A DNA stretch of 64,000 nucleotides, taken from NCBI GenBank assembly GCA_964527315.1, contig CAZGOQ010000002.1, positions 4,107 to 68,106 of the forward strand. Direction: 5' to 3'. Under the pieces are notes generated by a model. That model was not told the origin of the DNA. It did not search any database and saw only the letters and a list, made by a program, of their open reading frames with translations. This document shows positions 24,446 to 31,838 of this stretch, piece after piece. The DNA is from HGM13006 sp964527315. GTDB taxonomy: Bacteria > Bacillota > Clostridia > Oscillospirales > Oscillospiraceae. The position numbers and the translations under genes are program-made. Numbering within the stretch: the first letter of the stretch is position 1; the number at the start of each line of letters is the position of its first letter.

Positions 24446-25171
24446 ATGAAAACATTTACACCGGAGGAACTCCTCTGTCGGCTGGAATGGCGGAGGGAGA
24501 TCCGGAATCTCATGGGTAAAATGTCCCATGACTATGCGGTCAAGCAGGAAGCGGAAATCTATGACCGCTATTTCAGCCGCCGGGAGGATGTATGCCTGGG
24601 TTTAAACAATGGCTATTATAAAGGCGCCGAGGCCGTTTCCGGCTACTATCGGGCGCTGGGAGAGGAGATCCGGCTCGGATCTCAGCTGATCCAGCAGCTG
24701 TTTCCAAAAGAACTCGGAGACAAGAGCGCGGAGGAACTTTATGGCGTAGGCATGATCTCCTATGTACCTTTTGAATCTCAGGTCATTGAGATTGCGGACG
24801 ACGGCAAGACGGCAAAGGGCATCTGGAATGTCCGAGGCTCCACGTGCCGTCTGACAGAAAGCGGCCCTGTGGCCAACTGGATCTTCGGCTGGGCTGCGGC
24901 GGACTTTGTGCTGGAGGACGAAGAGTGGAAGCTTCTGAATCTGCTGCTGGTCTATAATGTGGATCATCAGAGCGGCGTTGGCTTCTGCGAGGAAGAAAAG
25001 AAATTTGAGCCGGTTTCCGGGCTGGAAGCGATGTCGGAATTCAAGCTTCCGGGGCCAAATGTGCCAACGACAGTGATGGAGACTTTTTATCCGGACCGTC
25101 CCAAGGCCAAAAGCCCCAGGATCCCGGAGCCGTATACCACTTTTGCCGAGACATTCAGCTATGGTATTTGA
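24446..25171 (+). CDS. SnoaL/NTF2-like protein B1
   Basis: The first gene of triad B encodes 241 residues, the same length as A1 (18971-18246). It starts FTPEELLCRLEWRREIRNLM, has EDVCLGLNNGYYKGAEAV in the middle, a WIFGWAAADFVLEDEEWKLL segment near residue 150 and ends PYTTFAETFSYGI, almost as A1 does. It is soluble with no signal peptide. The SnoaL-like fold suggests a small-molecule dehydratase, isomerase or binding protein, and the strict conservation of the C-terminus suggests a contact site or partner surface. B2 follows after 14 bases. Confidence 0.82.
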   Translation: MKTFTPEELLCRLEWRREIRNLMGKMSHDYAVKQEAEIYDRYFSRREDVCLGLNNGYYKGAEAVSGYYRALGEEIRLGSQLIQQLFPKELGDKSAEELYGVGMISYVPFESQVIEIADDGKTAKGIWNVRGSTCRLTESGPVANWIFGWAAADFVLEDEEWKLLNLLLVYNVDHQSGVGFCEEEKKFEPVSGLEAMSEFKLPGPNVPTTVMETFYPDRPKAKSPRIPEPYTTFAETFSYGI

Positions 25172-25185
25172 GAGGAGGATGACGG

Positions 25186-25965
25186 ATGGAAAAATTTAAA
25201 GAATACAAGCGGGAGTTCACGGATGAGGAAATGGTACTGCATGCCTGGGATAAGGAAATGATCCAGAATCTGATCAGCCGCTTTCAGCTGATGTGGGGCA
25301 ACGGCGATACGGACGAAGCGATAGATACCCTATGGGTCAAGGAGCCGGCACATACCGCAGATGCATCCTTTGCCACCAATACCGGCTTCTTTGTTGGCAT
25401 CGACGAGGTAAAACGTCATTTGACCAAAGAATATCAGGCGGAAGAACAGAAAACACTGGCGGCATTCCAAAAGGCCGATCCGACAAAATATGCGGATGCG
25501 GAGTTGGGATTGGGTATGACGGCCATGCATTCCTGCACCACGCCGCTGCTGTTTATCTCTGTGGACGATCAGTATGCCCGGTATCTCTGCTATGATCTGG
25601 GCATGACCGGAAAGGGAAAACCCGACGGCACGGCGGAATGCTATTTTGAGTTTGCGCCCATTCTGATCGAACTGGTTCGGGAGAAGGACGGCTGGAAGAT
25701 CTGGCACATGGTGGAGGAGCATGATTTCTCCATCCCCAGCGGCGTCAACTATAATGAGTTTGCAACAGTGCTGGGAGACAAGGACCCTGTATTCCGGCTC
25801 TGCGGTGATCCAACGGTGAAAAAAGAAGTCTATGACAACCAGTACGGCTGGGAATACCTGTTCTATGATATGCCCCGGCCCTTTAAGACCTATGACGAAG
25901 ACGAGGGCTACGGCCCCAGGGGCAAGGTTGGCCGTAAGTTCTACGAGCGGCTGGAAATGATTTGA
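25186..25965 (+). CDS. SnoaL/NTF2-like protein B2
   Basis: The 259-residue second gene of triad B corresponds to A2 (256 residues). Matching parts are DTLWVKEPAHTADAS, TGFFVGIDEVKRHL and ELVREKDGWKIWHMVEEHDF. The C-terminal 60 residues diverge from A2 but keep a tyrosine/aromatic-rich stretch (YGWEYLFYDMPRPFKTY). GAGGAGG lies before the ATG. Same operon as B1 and B3, with intergenic gaps of 14 and 12 bases, the same spacings as in triad A. Confidence 0.8.
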   Translation: MEKFKEYKREFTDEEMVLHAWDKEMIQNLISRFQLMWGNGDTDEAIDTLWVKEPAHTADASFATNTGFFVGIDEVKRHLTKEYQAEEQKTLAAFQKADPTKYADAELGLGMTAMHSCTTPLLFISVDDQYARYLCYDLGMTGKGKPDGTAECYFEFAPILIELVREKDGWKIWHMVEEHDFSIPSGVNYNEFATVLGDKDPVFRLCGDPTVKKEVYDNQYGWEYLFYDMPRPFKTYDEDEGYGPRGKVGRKFYERLEMI

Positions 25966-25977
25966 GGAGGCAGAGAC

Positions 25978-26889
25978 ATGAACAAAAATAAATCCTTCCA
26001 TGATCGTGTGGCTGCCGTGGTAGCCGGGCAAAAGGTCGAGGAACTCAAGGCCCGCCATGCATATCTGCATGGTATTAACCGCAGCCGTGAAGAGTACGGC
26101 ACATTCTGGCTCCGTTCGGACAACTCCACCTTTGGCCATACCTTTGGCCGCATGATGGGCTATCAGGAACTGGTTCCGGCCCATTTTGGTGACCCCCTGC
26201 GGGCAAACGCCTTCGCGCCTGCGGATAGTGAGGATGTGGGCGGTATGGGTCCCACCAGGGACAAGGACGGAAAGGAAGAAGAGGGGATGCCCTTTGAGAA
26301 TATCTCTGAAAAGACCTTTGACCGTCCCACAAAAATGCGGGATATTTACGGAAAAATGAACCTCTACGGACATAACCCCGGCACCTTTGGGCAGAGTTGC
26401 CATGTGCTGGCGTCCCCGGTGATCGAGGTAGCGGAGGACGGAAAGTCCGCCCGAAGCTTTTATCTGACGCCCGGCACCATGATGGGCATGAACGGCCAGA
26501 ATGGAGGCCGTTCCGGCGGCTATTTGTGGGAGCGCTATGGCAGCGATTTCGTCTATCGGGACGGAAGATGGTGGTGGTTCCATGAGCAGGTCTGCCCGGA
26601 CATTGGCGACAGTTATGACGCCAACAACTGGGCACAGGATCGCTTCCGAAAATATATCTCCGGCGAACTGAATGTGGGCAACTGCTCCGGACCTCCCAGA
26701 AGCGGGATCTCGGATCTCCGGCAGGTCCACAATGACATCAGCATCATCCAGACCGTGCAGGACACCGTTCCCTGCCCGGAGCCCTATGAGAAGCTGGATG
26801 AAAGCCATACTTATTCCCCGGGCTGCGCCGATTTTGAGGATATCTATCTCTATCCGGCCACCAAGGGCTACGGCGATCCGATCTATTAA
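25978..26889 (+). CDS. SnoaL/NTF2-like protein B3
   Basis: The 303-residue third gene of triad B. Compared with A3 it has an insertion around residues 75-125 and lacks the GGP tract, but keeps SPVIEVAEDGKSARSFYL, WERYGSDFVYRDGRWWWFHE and a QDTVPCPEPYEKLDE tail motif. Three tryptophans in a row (RWWWF) sit where A3 has FWKI. The protein is soluble. The triad ends with a strong terminator seven bases downstream, so these three genes form a complete unit. Confidence 0.8.
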   Translation: MNKNKSFHDRVAAVVAGQKVEELKARHAYLHGINRSREEYGTFWLRSDNSTFGHTFGRMMGYQELVPAHFGDPLRANAFAPADSEDVGGMGPTRDKDGKEEEGMPFENISEKTFDRPTKMRDIYGKMNLYGHNPGTFGQSCHVLASPVIEVAEDGKSARSFYLTPGTMMGMNGQNGGRSGGYLWERYGSDFVYRDGRWWWFHEQVCPDIGDSYDANNWAQDRFRKYISGELNVGNCSGPPRSGISDLRQVHNDISIIQTVQDTVPCPEPYEKLDESHTYSPGCADFEDIYLYPATKGYGDPIY

Positions 26890-26895
26890 AATGTA

Positions 26896-26931
26896 CGCGT
26901 CCCCTGAAATGCTGCTATTTCAGGGGACGCG
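26896..26931 (+). terminator. Hairpin closing triad B
   Basis: CGCGTCCCCTGAAAT (26896-26910) pairs perfectly over 15 bp with ATTTCAGGGGACGCG (26917-26931). Only a short T-containing stretch (GTAGTTTC) follows. It may stop transcription on either strand. Confidence 0.7.
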
Positions 26932-26972
26932 GTAGTTTCAAGGGACTGTTGTGTGACAGCCAATGCATACCG

Positions 26973-27113
26973 TCATGGCATTGGCATGGCGGCCGGTGCG
27001 GCCTGACAGGTCACGGCGCCGTCTGGAATTTTGTCCGTGAGGATGACCCGGTTGTCAGGCAACGGCACATCCGGAAGAACGACCGCTTCGCCTGATTTCA
27101 GATATTCACCCAT
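26973..27113 (-). pseudogene. Possible small ORF or gene remnant
   Basis: A 46-codon frame on the minus strand (starts MGEYLKSGEAVVLPDVPL) has protein-like codon use, and the same frame stays open about 13 codons upstream of the ATG. No ribosome site is visible. It follows the membrane protein gene at 27148 and could be the decayed tail of a larger gene. I cannot name it. Confidence 0.25.
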
Positions 27114-27147
27114 CGAACGCAAAATTGGCCTGCTGGAACGGGCGTTT

Positions 27148-27534
27148 TCAAAATTCTTTTCCGCCCCCTCCGCGCTTATCTGGAATAAAAAGCGCGATGA
27201 TTAACTGGACCGCACCGACCGCCGGAAAGGCAATCAATAGCCGGTTCGTGGTTCCGTAGATATCCAGTACGCCCCTGTAGATGCAGCCCAAGGTCAGCCA
27301 GACGACGCCGCCTCCCCAGAACTGCCGGGACAGGAGGGGCTTTCCGTTTCGAATCAGCAGTTCTGCAAGCACGCCGCCCAATAAAGGAACCGCAAAGGCT
27401 CCGATCATAAAGATACTGTAAACCTGATGGGAGAAAAATTCATAGACGATTCCGAACAGCAGGCAGAATCCCGTCGCCGCAGCATAGCAGCGCCGCCCAA
27501 ATTTAATAGCCGATATAGACAATGTCGCTGACAC
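27148..27534 (-). CDS. Small membrane protein, about 125 residues
   Basis: Unrecognised family. Four hydrophobic segments span roughly residues 15-33, 38-60, 70-88 and 97-117, and the tail is DKRGGGGKEF. The frame begins at GTG 27534, 32 bases inside the end of the NAGPA-domain gene; TTG 27522 has AAGGAG at a better distance and may be the true start. It is the last gene of a three-gene minus-strand unit with GT2-GtrA and NAGPA-domain proteins, which suggests work at the membrane on a glycan or its lipid carrier. Confidence 0.6.
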   Translation of the reverse strand: MSATLSISAIKFGRRCYAAATGFCLLFGIVYEFFSHQVYSIFMIGAFAVPLLGGVLAELLIRNGKPLLSRQFWGGGVVWLTLGCIYRGVLDIYGTTNRLLIAFPAVGAVQLIIALFIPDKRGGGGKEF

Positions 27535-28504
27535 TCCTTTCTCCGTCGGAGGAATGTCCCTTCCTGCTGCTCGTTGTGGTCGGAGAATTGATCACCGTGC
27601 CGCCAAACACCATGGTGGAACTGCCACCGCCGTCAAGATTGTAGGCGATCTCCGTTCCGAGACGCTGCATAAACGCGGCAAGCTGGTAAAGGGACAGGCC
27701 GGCACTTTCGCTGGTCCTCCCATCAGCGACAACAAACACATAGTGGAGCGGACCCATGATGCCAATGGCGGTTCTCGGATTACTGGTCATGGCCTTGTCC
27801 ACCTCATCTGTGCTGGTGACAGCTATCTCACCGTTTTCAATGAGTCCGGGTCCAAAGCACAGCACCTGTGAAGCGCCCTGTTCCAAAAGCGTTTCCGCAG
27901 AAATATCATCCTCGCAAATGACGTCCATGGAACCGTCCTGATAGATGACGAGATCCTCCTGCCCGTTTTTTCCGGTACTCCGATAAATTACGCCGTTTCG
28001 AAGCACATAGCCACTTTCCTGCACACCGTAATAGTCGCCGTTAATCGCCAGAATTGCCTGTACGGATGTTGCGATCTCGGAAGTGGGCGCGGTAACATTT
28101 TTGCCATAGGCAGACTGCGCAAAGGCGGTTTTCAGGTATTCAGGGGAGGAAATATGAATGTCCGCCACATGAATGGTGGTGTCACCGTCATGATAGGTGT
28201 CAAGGGAAATGGCAATATTCTGATCTGTATAGGAGTTCTCCGTGAAAACCGTGGTTTCAGTAAAGGGGGGCATAATGGATCCATCCCCCGGTACGGTTTC
28301 CGGCTCTGACGCCGCGCTGTGCTCGGGCATTGCGGATGGAGCAGCGGAGACAGCCCCTGCTGCGTCCGGCTGCAGGGGCAGGGCGCCGGGACCCTGCTCT
28401 ACGACGACACTTACCCGGGCGATGACAAAGGTATCAAGGGAAATATATACGGTAAAGAGAACCGCCAGCAGTGCGGACAGAAAAATCGGAAGATACTTAC
28501 GCAT
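27503..28504 (-). CDS. Membrane-anchored phosphodiester glycosidase (NAGPA-domain) protein
   Basis: The 333-residue protein has an N-terminal membrane anchor (about residues 5-26), an Ala/Pro/Glu linker to about residue 75 and a NAGPA domain with ILAINGDYYG near residue 155, SNPRTAIGI near 245 and AYNLDGGGSSTMVF near 290. NAGPA domains remove N-acetylglucosamine or related sugars from phosphodiesters, and in bacteria act on wall teichoic acids or exopolysaccharides. The catalytic domain would face outside. It overlaps the GT2-GtrA gene by 8 bases. Confidence 0.85.
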   Translation of the reverse strand: MRKYLPIFLSALLAVLFTVYISLDTFVIARVSVVVEQGPGALPLQPDAAGAVSAAPSAMPEHSAASEPETVPGDGSIMPPFTETTVFTENSYTDQNIAISLDTYHDGDTTIHVADIHISSPEYLKTAFAQSAYGKNVTAPTSEIATSVQAILAINGDYYGVQESGYVLRNGVIYRSTGKNGQEDLVIYQDGSMDVICEDDISAETLLEQGASQVLCFGPGLIENGEIAVTSTDEVDKAMTSNPRTAIGIMGPLHYVFVVADGRTSESAGLSLYQLAAFMQRLGTEIAYNLDGGGSSTMVFGGTVINSPTTTSSRKGHSSDGERSVSDIVYIGY

Positions 28505-29540
28505 GGCGCTCCTTTCCGTCAGCCGCTTTTATTCTGAAAACAAAAAAATGCTGAATCAGATAACTCAGGATGAACATGATAATTTCTACAACGACCTTCG
28601 CGGCGTAGACATTCCAGCCAAATTTTGCAAGTCTGGTGAGGATCAGAGAGTTTACAGTGATGTTGGCAAGTACCAATCCAAAGTATTTTGCACATTCCTT
28701 CCACAGCCTGCCCTGGCTGCGAAACACGAATTGCCTGTTCAGTAAAAAATTAAACACAGAACTGATTGCTCTTGCACCATAGTTCGCAATCAGAAGTTTT
28801 CTGCCGAGGGCCATATACAGAATCGAGTACATGAGATAATCAATGAGAAAGCTGATAAGGGAACTGGCTGTGTATTTGACAAGTTCCAAATAGATACGGA
28901 CAGAATCCGCAAGAGGCGAAAAATGGCTGACGCTGTTTTTTCGGTCAAAGTAAATTGTCTCCATAGGGTATTCCCGCACCGGCAGCCGGTGCTTTGCAAG
29001 GTATAGAAGTACATTCATTTCATATTCATATCGTTCCCCGGAAATTCCGAGTAATTCCGGGATCCGTCGGGAGTGAAAGGCGCGCAGGCCGGACTGGGTA
29101 TCATGCAGCTTCACGCCTGTAATTGTTCGATATATCAGACGGGTAACGCTGTTTCCCAGGCGGCTTCTGATCGGAGCGTCCTTCGGCAGGATACGGGATC
29201 CGATGGCAAACAGGTTCTCTTCCTGTGCCACGGCGCGGCACAACGTCTCGGCATCTTCAATTCGATGCTGACCATCGCAGTCCATGGTTACAATGACACA
29301 ATCACCACAGTTTTTTTCGATATGCTGAAGGCCTGTTTTCAATGCATGACCTTTCCCGTGGTTCGTATCATAGGAGAGCAGCGTTCCATAGGCCTTTGCG
29401 GCGTCGAATACCGTCTTACAGGAGTCTTGACTCCCATCGTCCACCATGATGATTTCAAATTTCTCCTGATTCAGTTCACAAACCAATTCGATAAGTTTTT
29501 TATTTGGCTCATAGCATGGAATCAAGGCAACATTTTTCAT
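28497..29540 (-). CDS. Glycosyltransferase family 2 fused to GtrA membrane domain
   Basis: Residues 1-215 form a GT-A fold: ALIPCYEPNKKL at the start, IIMVDDGSQDSC near 37, VTMDCDGQHRIED near 88 and a LHDTQSGLRAF segment near 143. Residues about 220-347 hold four membrane helices of the GtrA family, which flips or positions lipid-linked sugars. GT2-GtrA pairs usually make and translocate undecaprenyl-phosphate-linked glucose for surface-glycan modification; here they are one chain. The ATG at 29540 follows GAGGTG. Upstream in-frame Met residues lack a ribosome site. Confidence 0.87.
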   Translation of the reverse strand: MKNVALIPCYEPNKKLIELVCELNQEKFEIIMVDDGSQDSCKTVFDAAKAYGTLLSYDTNHGKGHALKTGLQHIEKNCGDCVIVTMDCDGQHRIEDAETLCRAVAQEENLFAIGSRILPKDAPIRSRLGNSVTRLIYRTITGVKLHDTQSGLRAFHSRRIPELLGISGERYEYEMNVLLYLAKHRLPVREYPMETIYFDRKNSVSHFSPLADSVRIYLELVKYTASSLISFLIDYLMYSILYMALGRKLLIANYGARAISSVFNFLLNRQFVFRSQGRLWKECAKYFGLVLANITVNSLILTRLAKFGWNVYAAKVVVEIIMFILSYLIQHFFVFRIKAADGKERHA

Positions 29541-29772
29541 GGGAATACACCTCACATCCCGATCTGAGCCTATTATATTCCGAAGTTCTGAAAGTCAGCT
29601 TAAATTCCGCTCATGTATTTGTCGATCACACAGTCTGTTTGCTGTCAATTTCTTTTACGCCGTCAGAAAAGGATTCGATGGCGGATGCCAGGATCTGAGC
29701 AGGGCGCCGCAATGGATCAAACTTGCGATAAGGAGCGCGTATAGAACGGGACGGAACAGGCGAGACAAGAAG

Positions 29773-31437
29773 TCATCGCACAGATTGCAAGGCGGCGAGA
29801 TCCAGCATATCTTCACTGCTGGCCACAACTGTGGTGCCGACAAAATCGCCGGTGCCGTTGATCAGTGTCCGGCACATGCACATGATCTGGTCGATACCCA
29901 TGAGAATGCCCAGCCCCTCAATGGGAATTCCAATCTGCTGGATCAGGATCGACAGACAGATAAAGCCCGCACCGGAGATAGGCGGTGCGCCCATGGACAA
30001 AATCACGATGGTCACTGCCAGCTTCAGCAGCATCTTCCCGGTGATGGGAATATGGTACACTGCCGCCAGGAACAGCGTGCAGATCGTCATGTAGATACAG
30101 GCGCCGTCCATGTTGATGGTGGAGCCAAGGGGCATCGTGAAAGAACTGATTTTTGGAGAAATGCCCAAACGTTTCGTGCAGGTCTCCAAACTTTGGGGCA
30201 TCACTGCGCTGGTACTGCAAAAGGTAATGAAAGAAATAAAATTTGGAATCAGCTTTTGGAAGAAGTGCAGGGGGTTCTTTCGCACAAATATCGCAAAAAG
30301 CAGCGAATAAATCGCGAACATACATACGATCCCCAGCAGCATCCCGGCCACCAGCTTTACAAGCGCCAGAATCATGGAGACGTCGATGGAGAGTACCAGA
30401 AGGGTCATGGCGCAGAAGGTCGCCACCGGGATCGCCAGCATGACAACAGACGCCAGCTTCAGGAACAGACGATTGCACAGGCCCAGAAAGGCGCTCACCC
30501 TCTGCCGATCCTCGCCATTGTCCAACAGGCTGGCCGCCACGCCCACCAGCACCGCAAGAAAAATGATCTGAAGCATTTCCGTTCCCTCAAAGGCCCCCGC
30601 AAAGCTGGAAGGGACAATATTGACAATGGTATCCAGCAGGGATATGGATGCGGATGTGTCCGCCGAATAGCTGTAGGCGGTCAGATCCAGCGCCACACCC
30701 GCGCCGGGCTGCAGCAGCTGATAGATTCCATAGCCCACCAAAATCGCAGCGACGGAGGTCAGGGCGTAAAAGAACAGGATTTTTGCGCCGATACGCCCAT
30801 ACTCCCGAATATCTGTTACGCCCGCGACGCTGGAGGAGATGGCAAAGAACACCACCGGGACCACAAGCATTTTCAGGGCATTTAAAAACATCGTCCGCAG
30901 GGGTGTCAGGATATAGGATGACACCGCATTTGTCACTGTTTCCCCGCCAAAATACCGCAGCAGAAGCCCCACCACAATGGCTGACACAAAGGCGGCCGTG
31001 ACCAGTTTCAAGGCCTTTGGCTGAGACTTTCTTGCCACATATTCGACTTCGTTCCGTCCGTTCCGGTAATAGTAGTGCAGACTGCTCCGAAGGGCCTTGA
31101 GCAATTGATCTCTGGTCTGCGGCTGGTCAAAATCCGGCTCCGGCACAGGCGGATCGCTGTCCATCAGAGACTGGATGTCCAGATCCTCCAGCGGGTCATA
31201 GACCGGCCCGTCGGAGATGATGCGGATGACCACCTTTTCAGATGTGGTATGTACGGATATCCCGATGAACGACGCCTCCCGGGCCGCCATCAGATCCGAG
31301 ATCGATCCCGTCAGGTTGGCACTGTTAACGGCGTTCGCCTCGGAAAGTCCCGCAATTTTCAGCTGCGCCAGCGCGAAAGCGTGAATATGATCGGTTAACT
31401 GCGAATCAATGTGAAACCGTTGCTTGATTACCGGCAC
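29773..31437 (-). CDS. Dicarboxylate/amino acid:cation symporter with N-terminal ATPase-like domain
   Basis: The 554-residue protein has a DAACS transporter core from about residue 155 (GLLLRYFGGETV to the MCRTLINGTGDF motif), including CSTSAVMPQSLE and MPLGSTINMDGACIY, the ion and substrate loops. It should import C4-dicarboxylates or acidic amino acids with Na+ or H+. The first 150 residues are soluble and resemble an RsbW-type anti-sigma/ATPase pattern (NAVNSANLTGSISDLMAAREA, VVIRIISDGPVYDPL), which is unusual. The GTG at 31437 has GGAGGG seven bases upstream. Transcribed from a consensus promoter with a leader hairpin. Confidence 0.83.
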   Translation of the reverse strand: MPVIKQRFHIDSQLTDHIHAFALAQLKIAGLSEANAVNSANLTGSISDLMAAREASFIGISVHTTSEKVVIRIISDGPVYDPLEDLDIQSLMDSDPPVPEPDFDQPQTRDQLLKALRSSLHYYYRNGRNEVEYVARKSQPKALKLVTAAFVSAIVVGLLLRYFGGETVTNAVSSYILTPLRTMFLNALKMLVVPVVFFAISSSVAGVTDIREYGRIGAKILFFYALTSVAAILVGYGIYQLLQPGAGVALDLTAYSYSADTSASISLLDTIVNIVPSSFAGAFEGTEMLQIIFLAVLVGVAASLLDNGEDRQRVSAFLGLCNRLFLKLASVVMLAIPVATFCAMTLLVLSIDVSMILALVKLVAGMLLGIVCMFAIYSLLFAIFVRKNPLHFFQKLIPNFISFITFCSTSAVMPQSLETCTKRLGISPKISSFTMPLGSTINMDGACIYMTICTLFLAAVYHIPITGKMLLKLAVTIVILSMGAPPISGAGFICLSILIQQIGIPIEGLGILMGIDQIMCMCRTLINGTGDFVGTTVVASSEDMLDLAALQSVR

Positions 31438-31464
31438 AGAAAATCCCTCCATTTCACAGTTTAC

Positions 31465-31489
31465 AAACCTTGGAACAGATCCAAGGTTT
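31465..31489 (-). promoter_or_regulatory. Leader hairpin of the symporter gene
   Basis: AAACCTTGGA (31465-31474) and TCCAAGGTTT (31480-31489) form a 10-bp hairpin with a 5-base loop, just after the transcript start and without a T tract. It may be a protein-binding site or an mRNA stabiliser. Confidence 0.5.
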
Positions 31490-31494
31490 CTTTC

Positions 31495-31523
31495 ATTATA
31501 TAACCTGTGATGCAGTTTGTCAA
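31495..31523 (-). promoter_or_regulatory. Consensus promoter of the symporter gene
   Basis: On the minus strand TTGACA (31523-31518), 17 bases and TATAAT (31500-31495). Confidence 0.85.
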
Positions 31524-31699
31524 CATGGGCCGTTCCGCAGCACAATCCTTCTTTCGCCATCCATATATTCTTATGCCAACAAGTATACCATTTCATTCAA
31601 CAAGCCCGGCCATTGCATCGTATTCGCCGCGTGTTTTCCCGGACAGGGCTTGTCCCTCTCAGACTCTGTGATGTTGGCTAATGACTCGCCGCAGAATGC

Positions 31700-31823
31700 G
31701 ATTCCAGCCGCAATTGCTCGCCCCAAAGATAGGAAATCGCGGGAGAAATCACAAAAGCCTGTGGTTTCTCCCGCTGAAATATCAGGTCGTCTTTCTGAAA
31801 AGCCTATTTGCAGACAGACCCGC
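31700..31823. repeat. Dispersed palindromic element, copy 3
   Basis: GCGGGAGAAATCAC (31739-31752) and GTGGTTTCTCCCGC (31761-31774) with an 8-base loop, flanks alignable with copies 1 and 2 (GCAATTGCTCGCC on the left, GAAAAGCCTATTTGCAGACAG on the right in part). On the minus strand it is followed by GATTTCCTATCTTTGGGG. It lies directly after the third lipoprotein gene and makes up much of the 401-base gap to the symporter gene. Confidence 0.75.
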
Positions 31824-31838
31824 TTGCCGGATGCTGAT

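Noticed and set aside
29539..30885. Long plus-strand open frame opposite the symporter gene
   Set aside because: His/Gln-rich shadow of a membrane-protein gene in high-GC DNA; no start signal.
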